Positions 27,376 to 36,403 of a DNA stretch of 64,000 nucleotides are shown in pieces. Source of the DNA: G963667675 sp964291545 (GTDB taxonomy: Bacteria; Chloroflexota; Dehalococcoidia; Lucifugimonadales; UBA3495). Location: the NCBI GenBank assembly GCA_964291545.2, contig OZ219859.1:62001-126000 (forward strand). The letters run 5' to 3'. The notes under the pieces are model-generated. The model searched no databases, was not told the DNA's origin, and saw only the letters and a program-made list of their open reading frames with translations. The translations under genes were made by a program, and so were the position numbers. Every line of letters begins with the position of its first letter. Positions within the stretch are counted from its first letter, which is position 1.

Positions 27376-27664
27376 TGTGCGACCTGCCTCAATTGCCGTG
27401 TGGTGGGTGCGGCCTTGGCCGCAGCCGGAAAATCCATCCTCTTAGGAATAAACTGGTCAAAGCGCCGACAACGGGAGACGCATGCGCGGGGCCTGTACCC
27501 GGCGTACTGCCGTAATGGCGCTGCCCGGAACGCGGCCCTGCCGGCATTCCAAATTTAAATTGCCTTGCTGAGCGAAGTGATGATATTCTATATCGCCGGT
27601 TTTTGCCAAGGTATACGCACGGCAGTAAATTTGGGATTGGGATAGCTGTTCCCAGGGAGAGAAG

Positions 27665-28096
27665 ATGCACCTGGTTATCGACGGATATAGCGGGGATAAG
27701 GCCAAGATGTGGGATGTGGACAGGGTTAGAAGCTTCTTGTTGGACTGCCCCGCCACCTTGGGAATGACTCGCATCACCGAGCCGAAGGTCTTGGAGTACA
27801 ACGCTCCCAAGGCCGAGGATTCCGGGGTGTCCGGGTTTGTGATAATAGCGGAAAGCCACATCAGCGTGCACACCTTTCCCCACCGTGACTACGTAAACAT
27901 AGATATTTTTTCATGCCGGCCCTTCGACCACGACAAGGCCCTGGCCGACGCCAAGAGCCTCTTCGACTTGGAAGATGCGAAGACCTGGTTGCTGGACCGG
28001 GGGCTGGAATGGCTGGATGAAAGGCAGGGCCTGACCCAGACAATGGAGCAGCGGACCGTATTGACCACCGGCGGTCCCGCCCAACGCAACATCTGA
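27665..28096 (+). CDS. speD: S-adenosylmethionine decarboxylase proenzyme
   Basis: Pyruvoyl enzyme that makes decarboxylated AdoMet for spermidine synthesis. The self-cleavage motif ESHISVHTFP is intact: Glu63-Ser64, with Ser64 becoming the pyruvoyl group; the later FSCRPFD carries the Cys proton donor. Length of 143 residues fits the prokaryotic class. ATG is preceded by GGGAGAGAAG. No speE lies nearby. The 289-nt gap upstream holds no gene I can support; TTGCTG at 27563 and TATATC at 27590 are weak promoter candidates. Confidence 0.93.
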   Translation: MHLVIDGYSGDKAKMWDVDRVRSFLLDCPATLGMTRITEPKVLEYNAPKAEDSGVSGFVIIAESHISVHTFPHRDYVNIDIFSCRPFDHDKALADAKSLFDLEDAKTWLLDRGLEWLDERQGLTQTMEQRTVLTTGGPAQRNI

Positions 28097-28180
28097 CCCC
28101 GAGATTGGTCTGGCCTCTGACCTACTTCCCGGCCCTGACAGGAACGCCAACCCGCGGCGTCATTTTCCGCTGGAGGCTTA

Positions 28181-28906
28181 GTGGGAAAGTCCCTGCGCCT
28201 GCCCAAGATATTGGGCATCCCCGTGGAAATCAACGCCAGTTGGCTGGCGGTGTTCCTGTTGCTGACTTTCGTGATAGTCCAACAACTGGGGAGCGCCAAC
28301 CTTGGTTGGCCGGCGGCCCAGCGGTGGCTGGTGGCCGCGCTCCTGGTGGTGCTGTTCTTCGTCTCGGTGCTGGCCCACGAGTTGAGCCACAGCCTCCTGG
28401 CCCGGCGCATCGGCATACCGGTACAGGGTATTACCCTGTTCATTTTCGGGGGAGTATCCCGGCTCGGACGGGAGCCGAGCCGTCCCCTGACCGAGTTCTC
28501 CGTCGCCGTGGTTGGGCCGGCGACCAGCCTGCTCTTGGCCCTCGCGTTTGGAGGCGCATGGTACTTCCTGGGTGGCTCCAACTCCGTTCTGGGCGTGGTC
28601 TTGCTGTTGCTGGCTTGGGCCAACCTGGTGTTGGGCGGTTTCAATATGCTGCCCGGATACCCGTTGGACGGAGGACGCGTGCTCCGCTCGGCCGTATGGG
28701 GAATCACCGGCAGTTACCGGAAAGGCACCGCGGTTGCCATCCGGTCCGGACAGGCCGTAGGCGGGGCGACAGTGGTCTTCGGGATAGTGACGGCGGTGAT
28801 GCGGAATGTGCTGGACGGCGTGTGGATCGCGGTGGTGGGAGCCTTCCTGTTCTCGGTGGCCACCGCCAGTTTCCGCCGCGAAGTTGGCAGCGGACGTCAA
28901 AGCTGA
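28181..28906 (+). CDS. Site-2-protease-type membrane metalloprotease (M50)
   Basis: Intramembrane zinc protease. HELSH (AHELSHSLLARR) gives the two His and Glu; the third ligand lies in LPGYPLDGGR. Membrane helices flank both motifs, and the N-terminus GIPVEINASWLAVFLLL is typical of SpoIVFB-like M50 proteins, here lacking the C-terminal CBS domains seen in some members. GTG 28181 with GGAGG upstream is the start. Confidence 0.9.
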   Translation: MGKSLRLPKILGIPVEINASWLAVFLLLTFVIVQQLGSANLGWPAAQRWLVAALLVVLFFVSVLAHELSHSLLARRIGIPVQGITLFIFGGVSRLGREPSRPLTEFSVAVVGPATSLLLALAFGGAWYFLGGSNSVLGVVLLLLAWANLVLGGFNMLPGYPLDGGRVLRSAVWGITGSYRKGTAVAIRSGQAVGGATVVFGIVTAVMRNVLDGVWIAVVGAFLFSVATASFRREVGSGRQS

Positions 28907-28942
28907 ACGGCGCCTGCATGGGGCCTGCCTGCGGCAGGGCTA

Positions 28943-28951
28943 TGCTACAAT
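28943..28951 (+). promoter_or_regulatory. Extended -10 promoter of the cysteine desulfurase gene
   Basis: TGC TACAAT fits TGnTAnnnT and lies 27 nt before the ATG at 28979; no -35 is evident. Confidence 0.5.
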
Positions 28952-28978
28952 GAGACCAGCTTGAACGAGGATTTCCGC

Positions 28979-30172
28979 ATGGCCATCCAAGGGACCGTGT
29001 ACGTCGACCACGCAGGGACCACTGCCATGGACCCCCGTGTGGTTGAGGCCATGACTCCTTACTTCACCCAGGTGTACGGGAACCCCTCCAGCCTCCACAC
29101 CGTAGGCCAGGAGGCCAGGTATGCGCTGGATGAGGCCCGCGAGCGGGTTGCCCGGGTCCTGGGTTGCCGCGCCCGTGAGATTGTGTTCACCGGCGGCGGC
29201 AGCGAGGCCGACAATGCCGCCATTTTCGGCGTCGCCGCGGCCTTGCTGGAGACCGGCAATCACATCATCACCAGCAACGCGGAGCACAGCGCGGTATTGC
29301 ACACCTGTCAGCATCTGGAAGGCCAGGGGTTCGAGGTAACCTACCTTCCCGTGGATAAGTTCGGCATGGTCCACCCCGAGGCGGTGCAGCAGGCCATTAC
29401 CGACCGCACCACCTTGGTTTCCCTAATGTACGCCAACAACGAGATCGGGACCGTCAACCCCATCTCGGAAATCGGAACGGCGGTGCGGAGCAGGGCGGCG
29501 GAGTTGGGGCGGACCATCGTCATGCACACCGACGCGGTGCAGGCTGCCGGCTTTCTGGACCTGAACGTGGGCCGTCTTTGCGTGGACATGCTGAGCCTGT
29601 CTGGCCACAAGTTCCACGGCCCCAAGGGCACGGGTGTGCTGTACGTGAAACGAGGCACGCCCTTCATGCCCCTGATCCTAGGAGGCGGCCAGGAGCGAGA
29701 AAGGCGGGCCGGAACGGAGAACATACCGGGTATTGTCGGCATTTCGGTGGCGTTGGAACTGGCGGACGCGGAAAGGGAAGAGACCAGCGCCCGCTGCGCT
29801 GCTCTGCGGGATCGGATCATCCAGGTGGTCTCGGAGCGAGTCCCCAATTGCGTCCTGAACGGACATCCTTCGGAACGCCTGCCCAACAACGTCAACTTCT
29901 CTTTCCGGGGCATCGAGGGAGAGCCGATTCTGCTGGGCTTGGACATGGCCCGGATAGCGGCGTCCAGCGGCAGCGCCTGCAGTTCCGGATCGCTGGAACC
30001 CTCCCACGTGCTGCTGGCCCTGGGCCAGTCGGCCGAGTTGGCCCGGGGCAGCCTGCGCATTACCTTGGGCAAGGAAAACACGGCGGAAGAAGTAGACTAT
30101 ATGCTAGAGGTGTTGGTAGGGCTGGTGGAACGGTTGCGCCAGTTGCCAACGCTGACTACAACCGTTTCCTAG
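28979..30172 (+). CDS. Cysteine desulfurase, NifS/IscS type
   Basis: PLP enzyme that moves sulfur from cysteine to a Cys persulfide for Fe-S or thio-cofactor synthesis. PLP Lys211 lies in LSLSGHKFHGPKG; the active Cys334 lies in SSGSACSSGSLEPSHVL, the long-loop IscS/NifS form. YGNPSSLH and TGGGSEADNAAI are further family motifs. No iscU, thiI or mnmA neighbour is present. I chose ATG 28979 over the in-frame TTG 28961 because GAGG lies 8-10 nt before it. Confidence 0.94.
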   Translation: MAIQGTVYVDHAGTTAMDPRVVEAMTPYFTQVYGNPSSLHTVGQEARYALDEARERVARVLGCRAREIVFTGGGSEADNAAIFGVAAALLETGNHIITSNAEHSAVLHTCQHLEGQGFEVTYLPVDKFGMVHPEAVQQAITDRTTLVSLMYANNEIGTVNPISEIGTAVRSRAAELGRTIVMHTDAVQAAGFLDLNVGRLCVDMLSLSGHKFHGPKGTGVLYVKRGTPFMPLILGGGQERERRAGTENIPGIVGISVALELADAEREETSARCAALRDRIIQVVSERVPNCVLNGHPSERLPNNVNFSFRGIEGEPILLGLDMARIAASSGSACSSGSLEPSHVLLALGQSAELARGSLRITLGKENTAEEVDYMLEVLVGLVERLRQLPTLTTTVS

Positions 30173-30235
30173 CCGCCGCCGATGAGGAGCCGATGTTGGA
30201 ATTAAACGGTGCGGCTCTCCGGTGGCTTATTCGAC

Positions 30236-30901
30236 ATGCGTAACGTTTTACGGCAAGGTAGGCTGGCCTTTCTCCCCATTGTGGTACTGGTAGTGTTGCT
30301 GGCGGCAGCGTGCGGAGACCCCGGTTTCCAGCCCATAACCCAATTCGGCAACGTTCTCACAGTCACCGTGGTCGACGTGGAACGGTTCCCAGAGCTGCGC
30401 TACACCAACTATGCAGGAGAAAGGGCGCTCAACCACTTTCGCCTGATGCCCGCCCGCCAAGGGAACGAAATAGTGGCGGTGCGAATTCAGGTGAGGAATG
30501 ACACCGCGGTCAATGCGATCGTCACCCTGGACCAGGGAGCAGCCCAGTTGGAAGACTTCTTCGGCGGCGGGTATTTCCCCTTGGATGTCGGAGCGCGAGG
30601 CGAGGTATGGACGCAGTCGGGCGGCTCATGGCGCTGGGTGAGCAATACCATGGCGGCCGATGTGCCCGTCTACGGTGAGGGCGAAGATGTCCCCGACCCG
30701 CCTGGCTGGGGCGACGTCCCGGTCAGATCCATCGAACTGGACGGCACCACGGCAAAGGAAGGAGGAGGGTTCCTGGCCGGGTCCGTCGAGATGCCGAAGG
30801 GGACAAGAATCGACGGATGGATGGTATTCGAGGCGCCGGAAGGTACGGAATTCAGCGAACTGCAATGGCGCGCCGCAGACAGCATCCGCATCTCGTTCTA
30901 A
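30236..30901 (+). CDS. Secreted lipoprotein of unknown function
   Basis: The signal segment LAFLPIVVLVVLLAAAC ends in a lipobox followed by GDP. The mature part contains VAVRIQVRNDTAVNA and two or more beta-sandwich-like strands, similar in style to DUF4352-type telokin-like domains. It ends GWMVFEAPEGTEFSELQWRAADSIRISF, a pattern common at the end of such domains. Probably a small extracytoplasmic binding protein. Start ATG 30236 chosen so that the signal peptide has the usual length. Confidence 0.75.
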   Translation: MRNVLRQGRLAFLPIVVLVVLLAAACGDPGFQPITQFGNVLTVTVVDVERFPELRYTNYAGERALNHFRLMPARQGNEIVAVRIQVRNDTAVNAIVTLDQGAAQLEDFFGGGYFPLDVGARGEVWTQSGGSWRWVSNTMAADVPVYGEGEDVPDPPGWGDVPVRSIELDGTTAKEGGGFLAGSVEMPKGTRIDGWMVFEAPEGTEFSELQWRAADSIRISF

Positions 30902-30992
30902 CGGCAGTGGTTGGGCTGCGGGTACAGGACCGCCGGCGATCAACAACGACTTAGCCGCAGTATCCAATAAGACGTTTGTCTCTAATTGCTGA

Positions 30993-31625
30993 ATGATTAG
31001 GTCGGCGCTAGCTTACTTGAGCGGAGTTGACGGGCTGCGACAAGCCCCGCCGCCCACGCCATGGCGCAGGCTGTTCCATATGATTGCCGGCTCCACAATT
31101 CCCGTGGCCGGTATCTTCGTTCCCGTGGACTTCATGGTGGCGGCGCTGGCCGTAATGACCGGCGGCGGCCTGGTGCTGGACCTTACGCGGTTCCAAATAC
31201 CGTGGGTAAACCGCAGATTCCTTTACTGGCTGGCGCCCCTATTGAAGGATGACGAGCGCCGCCGTTTCACCGGGGCCACCTTCATGGTAATCGGAGCCTT
31301 GTTCTCCTTCCTCTTGTTTGGCCCACAGGTGGCGGTGCCGGCCCTGCTTTTCCTGTCATTGGGTGACCCCGCGGCGGCGTTGGCGGGAAGACGATTGCCG
31401 GGCCCCAGGATACGGGGAAAGTCTCCCGGAGGGACTGCGGCTTTTATTCTAGTCTCGGCGGCGGTAACGGCGGCGCTGACCGGCAGCGGCGCCATAGACT
31501 ATCACTGGGGACTGTGGATAGGGGCGGCGATAGCCGGGTTGGTGGAGTTGGCGTCGCTGCCGCCGGACGACAACCTTTCCATTCCCCTGATAGCCGGGGT
31601 GTCCATGTACTTCCTGGGCGTTTAG
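30993..31625 (+). CDS. Membrane CTP-dependent kinase/cytidylyltransferase-like protein
   Basis: A 210-residue membrane protein with about seven hydrophobic segments. LSLGDPAAALAGRRLPGPRIRGKSPGGTAA is the dolichol-kinase/phytol-kinase signature (D-P-A-A and G-K-S). The late ELASLPPDDNLSIPL also fits phytol kinase (VTE5/DGK1-like) proteins, which phosphorylate isoprenoid alcohols using CTP. The substrate here is unknown. Confidence 0.8.
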   Translation: MIRSALAYLSGVDGLRQAPPPTPWRRLFHMIAGSTIPVAGIFVPVDFMVAALAVMTGGGLVLDLTRFQIPWVNRRFLYWLAPLLKDDERRRFTGATFMVIGALFSFLLFGPQVAVPALLFLSLGDPAAALAGRRLPGPRIRGKSPGGTAAFILVSAAVTAALTGSGAIDYHWGLWIGAAIAGLVELASLPPDDNLSIPLIAGVSMYFLGV

Positions 31626-31645
31626 AATCGCTGCGACGCGCCGGG

Positions 31646-32989
31646 CTAGGCCCCGCCGTCGAACCGTATGACCTGGGCCCGCTCCCTCTGGAACCTTAGG
31701 TAATTCTGCTTGGTCACGTCGGGCCGGTGGGAAGCAATTACCTGCTTGGCTGCCGCCGCCCCTTCGGACAGCAGGTCGATGGCAACCATGGCCATGATTT
31801 TGGCCGGGTTGACCACCGCCGCCTCGTAGTCGGTAATCACGTAGTCCTTGCTGTGGCCGGGGCCCACCGCGCCGGCGGTGTAGGGGTGACAGGCAGGGAT
31901 GATGCGGCTCAGGTCTCCCATGTCCGTCGAGCCCCCGCGGTTGCGCCGGGTGGGAATCACCATGGTCTGCCGTTCACCCAGCAAATCGACGGAGTTCCGC
32001 CGGAATAGCTCTTGGAGGGCAGGGTTGTGGCGTATGGGGTGGTACCCGGGAATGTTGGTGATTTCCACAGAGGCGCCCACTGCCAGCGCCCCCGCCTTGA
32101 AGCACCGGTCGACCACTTCACCGTTTTTCACCACTGCCTCAGGGGTCGCCGACCGGACGCGCCACTCCAGGCGCACGTCGGCGGGCACCGCGCTGACCGC
32201 CTCACCCCCCTTGGTGACTATCCCGTGAATGCGGACGGTCTCGTTTTCCTGGTGGGTTTCCCGGTTGGCGTTGATGGCCTGCAGGGCAAAGGTAGCGGCG
32301 TTCAGGGCGTTGATCCCCAGGTGGGGAGCGCCGCCGGCGTGGGCGCCCCGGCCGATAAACCGCACGTATTTGACCATGTGCCCGTTGCTGGCGCCGCCCA
32401 CCGCGAATTGACGGTCGCCCATGTCGCTGGCCGTGTGGCACATCATGGCCATGTCTACGTCGTCGAACTCGCCCAGCCGGATTAGTTCCTGCTTGCCCCC
32501 CAGGAACTCCAGCTTTCCTTCCTCCCTTAGCTGCAGCCTCTGTTCGACGTCGACGAACTCCTCCGCAGGCACCGCGAAAGGCACAATCCTGCCGGAAAGC
32601 TGGGCCAGGACCTCAGGGGTCTGCAACCCCGCCGCGGCGCCCAGCATCATCCCAATCTGGCAATTGTGGCCGCAGGCGTGGGCCGCGCCCGTTTCAGCGT
32701 TCGCATGGGGGTGCTGCTCCACCGTCAAGGAGTCCAACTCTCCAAGAAGAGCAACGCTGGGCCCGGGGCCGCCGCAGTCGATTGTGCCCTTGACGCCGGT
32801 GAGGGCCAGGCCGGACCGGTGCTTTATGCCCATCTCGTCGAATTTACGAGCGACCAGGCTGGCGGTCCGCGTCTCGTTGAAGCCGGTTTCGGGGTGGGCC
32901 AGGATATCCTGGGCGACGGCTATCAGCTCTTTCTTCTTCTCGTCGATGGTCTGGCAGGCCCTTTGCTTGAGTTCGACTTTGGTTAACAT
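31646..32989 (-). CDS. M20-family amidohydrolase, paralogue A
   Basis: Metal-dependent amidohydrolase of the AbgB/HipO-like M20D kind, 447 residues. The metal site is AHACGHNCQ; catalytic Glu pair PAEEF; a dimer-domain motif GAHAGGAPHLGINALNAAT and late RGGSTDMGDLS follow. It should cleave N-acyl amino acids or small amide conjugates. Start ATG 32989 replaces a much longer reading of the frame whose N-terminus is Arg-rich and lies over the sister gene. It shares motif after motif with the upstream paralogue 5 nt away. Confidence 0.9.
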   Translation of the reverse strand: MLTKVELKQRACQTIDEKKKELIAVAQDILAHPETGFNETRTASLVARKFDEMGIKHRSGLALTGVKGTIDCGGPGPSVALLGELDSLTVEQHPHANAETGAAHACGHNCQIGMMLGAAAGLQTPEVLAQLSGRIVPFAVPAEEFVDVEQRLQLREEGKLEFLGGKQELIRLGEFDDVDMAMMCHTASDMGDRQFAVGGASNGHMVKYVRFIGRGAHAGGAPHLGINALNAATFALQAINANRETHQENETVRIHGIVTKGGEAVSAVPADVRLEWRVRSATPEAVVKNGEVVDRCFKAGALAVGASVEITNIPGYHPIRHNPALQELFRRNSVDLLGERQTMVIPTRRNRGGSTDMGDLSRIIPACHPYTAGAVGPGHSKDYVITDYEAAVVNPAKIMAMVAIDLLSEGAAAAKQVIASHRPDVTKQNYLRFQRERAQVIRFDGGA

Positions 32990-32994
32990 AAAAG

Positions 32995-34338
32995 TTACTC
33001 GCCTCGGAAGGTCTCTTCCGAGGCCAGGCCCCGCATGAACTTCAGGTATTCGCCGCTGGTCATCTCCGGCCGGTGCGCCGATATGACGCGGCCGCCCTCG
33101 ACGGCCCCGTCGGCCAGCAGGTCCACCGCGGTGGCGGCGAGAGCCTTGGCGGCGGTGACCACCGCCAGCCCGTAGTCTTCCACTACGTAGTTTGCTCCAT
33201 GGCCCAGGCCCGAGGCCCCGCCGACGTAGGGGTGTATGGCCGGCATCAGGTGGCTGATATCTCCCATGTCCGTAGAGCCTCCTCGGTGCGAGGCGTGGCC
33301 GATCCCGTCCATGCCCACCAGTTCCACGGCGTTGGCCTCGAATACCTGGGACATCTGGGTGTCCTGCCGCAGGGGCAGGTAACCGGGTATGGTCTGGATA
33401 TTCACGCCGGCGCCAACCGCCATGGCGCCCGCTCTGACGGCCCGGTTCACTTTTTTGTTGGCCTCTAAAATAGCCTCGATGGACCGGCCGCGGACGAAGG
33501 TCTCCATTCTCACGTCGGCGGGGACGGCGCTGACCGCCTCGCCTCCCTTGGTGATGATGGGATGGACCCTGATCGAGTCTTCGTCGCGGAAGGTCTCCCG
33601 GTTGAAGTGTATAGCGGTCAACGCCAGCGTGGCCGCGTTCAAGGCATTGATGCCCAGGTGGGGCGAACCACCGGCATGAGCGCCCCTGCCGATGAACTGG
33701 ATGCGCTTGGCGACGGTGCCGTTGTTGGTGCCGCCGACGCAAAGGTCCTTGTCGTTCCGGTTGCTGGTGGTGTGCATCATCATGGCCAGGTCGACGTCGT
33801 CGAACTCGCCGAGCCTGACCATTTCCGGCTTGCCGCCGAGAAACTCGATCTTGCCCTTTCGGCGCAGCCCGTCCCGGTACTCGATTTCGATGTACTCTTC
33901 CGCGGGGACGGCCATGAACACCAGCCTGCCGCTGAGGGCGGACAAAACGTCCGGCTGCATCAGGGCCATGGCGGCGCCCAGCATCATGGCCACCTGGCAG
34001 TGGTGCCCGCAGGCGTGGGCTGCTCCCGTCTCAGGGTCGGCATGGGGGTGCTGGTTCACAATCAACGAGTCCAACTCTCCCAGCACGGCCAGGGCAGGGC
34101 CTGCCGAGCCGCCAATCAGGTCGGCGCGAATTCCCGTGAGGGCCAGACCGGCCCTGAACGGGACGCCCATTTGGGCGAAAGTCCCCGCCACCAAGGCTGC
34201 AGTCTTGGTCTCGCGGAACCCCGGCTCCGGGTTTTCCAGGATCGTCTTGGCCAGGTTGACGATTTCGTCGGCCCGGTCGTCTATGGCTTGGCAGACCCGG
34301 CGCTTGAGGTCTTCTTTTGAAGGTGCGGCAGATGCCAT
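32995..34338 (-). CDS. M20-family amidohydrolase, paralogue B
   Basis: Same family as the gene downstream: AHACGHHCQ, PAEEY, GAHAGGSPHLGINALNAAT, ITKGGEAVSAVPADVR and RGGSTDMGDIS. About 447 residues from ATG 34338. Two near-identical-architecture genes in tandem indicate an old duplication, with differences in the lid part that suggest altered substrate range or a heterodimer. No transporter or other enzyme of a degradation route is adjacent. Confidence 0.9.
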   Translation of the reverse strand: MASAAPSKEDLKRRVCQAIDDRADEIVNLAKTILENPEPGFRETKTAALVAGTFAQMGVPFRAGLALTGIRADLIGGSAGPALAVLGELDSLIVNQHPHADPETGAAHACGHHCQVAMMLGAAMALMQPDVLSALSGRLVFMAVPAEEYIEIEYRDGLRRKGKIEFLGGKPEMVRLGEFDDVDLAMMMHTTSNRNDKDLCVGGTNNGTVAKRIQFIGRGAHAGGSPHLGINALNAATLALTAIHFNRETFRDEDSIRVHPIITKGGEAVSAVPADVRMETFVRGRSIEAILEANKKVNRAVRAGAMAVGAGVNIQTIPGYLPLRQDTQMSQVFEANAVELVGMDGIGHASHRGGSTDMGDISHLMPAIHPYVGGASGLGHGANYVVEDYGLAVVTAAKALAATAVDLLADGAVEGGRVISAHRPEMTSGEYLKFMRGLASEETFRGE

Positions 34339-34427
34339 GAAACACCCCGGCAAAGGCTACAGGGATTTTAGCAGAGGCTCGGCCCGTTGGTATATGGAGA
34401 ACAGGCTCCGGCGGCATAGCCCCGTTG

Positions 34428-34433
34428 TATAAT
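34428..34433 (+). promoter_or_regulatory. -10 box of the glycerate kinase promoter
   Basis: A perfect TATAAT lies 14 nt before the ATG at 34448, so the leader would be about 8 nt or less and nearly leaderless. Confidence 0.45.
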
Positions 34434-34447
34434 TCGCCCCGACGGCC

Positions 34448-35590
34448 ATGAAGATTGTCATTGCCCCCCAGAACTTTAAAGAGAGCGTTTCCGCATTGGT
34501 CGCCGCCAAGGCCATAGAGCGGGGCGTTCTGGCCGTCGCGCCTGAAGCGGAAACGGTCCTGGCGCCGGTGGCCGACGGCGGAAACGGGACTTTGGAAGTC
34601 CTGGTGGACGGCACCGGCGGCCAAAGGTTCAAAAGTGTCGTGACCGGCCCCATAGACTGGCCCGAGGAGGCCGCCTGGGGTGTGATGGGCGACGGACTAA
34701 CAGCCGTGGTGGAGGCGGCGCAGGCTTGCGGCTTGGCGTTGGTCCCGCACAGCCGTCGCGACCCTAGATTCACCATCAGCCGCGGCGTCGGGCAACTCAT
34801 GGCGGAGGCGTTGGATAGGGGATTCACCCGACTTATCGTCTGCCTCGGCGGCACCGGCACCAACGACGGAGGCGCCGGAATGGCCGAGGCGCTGGGCCTG
34901 CGGTTCCTGGACGAGGATGGCCGCAACATCCCCGAGGGCGGGGCCGGGCTGGCCCATCTGCATCGCATCGACGCAAGCGGCCTGCACCCCCGGTTGGCCG
35001 GCGCGACAGTCATTGCGGCCGTCGACGTGACCAATCCCCTGTGCGGCCCCACCGGGGCATCGGCGGTGTTCGGCCCCCAGAAAGGGGCTTCAAAAACGGC
35101 GGTGGAGGAGTTGGACGCCGCCCTGCTTAACCTGGCCCAGGTGGTGCATCGTGACCTGGGGATGGACGTGACGGACATACCCGGCTCCGGGGCCGGCGGC
35201 GGTATGGGGGCCGGGCTAATGGCCTTTGCCGGGGCCCGGCTTACCCCTGGCATAGACATGATTTGCGAAGTCCTGGGGTTCGACGAGATCTTGGAGGGGG
35301 CCGACCTGGTGATAACCGGCGAGGGACGGGTAGACCGGTCGACCATATACAACAAAGCGCCGGTGGGAGTCGCCGCGAGGGCGCAGAAGCACAACGCTCC
35401 TACGTTGCTCCTGGCCGGCAAGCTGGGTCCCGGCTACGAAGAGCTATACGACCACGGTATATCGGGAATCGTCTGCATCGCCGACGGCCCCATGAGCACG
35501 GCCAGGAGTCTGAGACGGACCGAGGAACTGCTGGAGACGGCGGCCCAACGGACCATGCGCCTGCTGATGCTGCGGGGGATTGGCGGGTAA
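34448..35590 (+). CDS. Glycerate 2-kinase (GlxK type)
   Basis: 380 residues, normal for the family. The start MKIVIAPQNFKESVSA is the GlxK hallmark; later motifs are PVADGGNGTLE, CLGGTGTNDGGAGMAEALG, DVTNPLCGPTGASAVFGPQKGA, GAGGGMGAGLMA and ITGEGRVDRSTIYNKAPVGV. The enzyme phosphorylates glycerate with ATP to feed central metabolism. Neighbouring lut genes suggest a C3-acid theme, but that is inference. Confidence 0.94.
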   Translation: MKIVIAPQNFKESVSALVAAKAIERGVLAVAPEAETVLAPVADGGNGTLEVLVDGTGGQRFKSVVTGPIDWPEEAAWGVMGDGLTAVVEAAQACGLALVPHSRRDPRFTISRGVGQLMAEALDRGFTRLIVCLGGTGTNDGGAGMAEALGLRFLDEDGRNIPEGGAGLAHLHRIDASGLHPRLAGATVIAAVDVTNPLCGPTGASAVFGPQKGASKTAVEELDAALLNLAQVVHRDLGMDVTDIPGSGAGGGMGAGLMAFAGARLTPGIDMICEVLGFDEILEGADLVITGEGRVDRSTIYNKAPVGVAARAQKHNAPTLLLAGKLGPGYEELYDHGISGIVCIADGPMSTARSLRRTEELLETAAQRTMRLLMLRGIGG

Positions 35591-35608
35591 GCCAGCGGGG
35601 TGGCTCCC

Positions 35609-36010
35609 CTACGCCACCCGTCGCTCCACGAAGTCCAGCACCTTCTTGGAAAGCTCTATGGACCGGTCGGCGTCCAACTCGTCGAACGCTTCAGAGGGGA
35701 TACCGCCGGGCAGGTAGCTGGGGTAGCGGGTTATTTCGTAGTACTTGTCCAACTGCCGGGCCTCGGCCTTGATGGTGTCGAACATCATGTCGAAGAGCTT
35801 GGCGTCTTCGCACAGGTCTATGAGGGAGTGGCTCCAGACGTCCTCTACCCGCCGGTGGTAGAGGAAGGACTTGACCGCTTTCTCCGCTGCCTGCTGGCCC
35901 ATGAAGCAGGCCAAGTTGAACCGGCCGCCCTCCCGGGCATAGACCGCGTCGTCCAGGTCCTGCTGCGCCTGGCGCAGCCAGCGGGCGCTTTCAGCTATAT
36001 AGTCGGGCAT
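35609..36010 (-). CDS. HEPN-domain protein (possible toxin of a HEPN/MNT pair)
   Basis: 133 residues, mostly helical. WLRQAQQDLDDAV and FNLACFMGQQAAEKAVKSFLYHR are typical HEPN helices, and RRVEDVWSHSLIDL provides an R-x6-H like the HEPN catalytic RNase motif. The start overlaps the upstream nucleotidyltransferase-like gene by 20 bp. HEPN and MNT proteins commonly form toxin-antitoxin pairs. Whether this pair is active is unclear because the MNT partner is degenerate. Confidence 0.8.
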   Translation of the reverse strand: MPDYIAESARWLRQAQQDLDDAVYAREGGRFNLACFMGQQAAEKAVKSFLYHRRVEDVWSHSLIDLCEDAKLFDMMFDTIKAEARQLDKYYEITRYPSYLPGGIPSEAFDELDADRSIELSKKVLDFVERRVA

Positions 36011-36344
36011 CGAAAATGACCCTTCCGTCTTTGCAAGCCCGGTCCAGGGCCGGCAAGGCCTCTTGGAGTTCTTCAAACTCTTCAGGAGTATATACCTGGG
36101 TATCCACGGCTACTGCGGTGTCCAAATGGTACGAGAAGAAGTCGGACCGCCTGCCGAAGGGCCGGTCGGTCTTGTGGACGACGATAAGCTCTATTTGGCT
36201 GTCGGGTGCGTAATCGTCGGTGACCATGGCCCCGGTCAATATGACCTTCTCCACGCCCAGCATGGGCAGGGCGGAAATAATCTTTTCCAACTCCTGCTCC
36301 ATGAATTGCTTCCGGTACCTGGAAAACCCGGCGCGCACGGGCAT
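35991..36344 (-). CDS. Degenerate MNT-type nucleotidyltransferase
   Basis: About 117 residues. The position of the usual GS-x-A-x-G...SD-x-D motif reads TGAMVTDDYAPDSQIELIVV: the Ser is Ala and both Asp residues of S-D-x-D-L are changed (Q and E). Transferase activity is therefore doubtful. It overlaps the HEPN gene at its 3' end and starts 59 nt after lutC with an AGGAG 7 nt before the ATG, so it may be co-transcribed with lutABC. Confidence 0.7.
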   Translation of the reverse strand: MPVRAGFSRYRKQFMEQELEKIISALPMLGVEKVILTGAMVTDDYAPDSQIELIVVHKTDRPFGRRSDFFSYHLDTAVAVDTQVYTPEEFEELQEALPALDRACKDGRVIFDARLYS

Positions 36345-36403
36345 TTGATGCTCCTGTGGGTTGGCTGGGGACCTGTTCTTGGTGACGCCGCGCTCCTCGG
36401 GAG

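Noticed and set aside
31646..33742. A 698-residue M20 protein with a long N-terminal extension
   Set aside because: The extension is Arg/Gly/Pro-rich out-of-frame sequence of the sister gene; the real start is ATG 32989.
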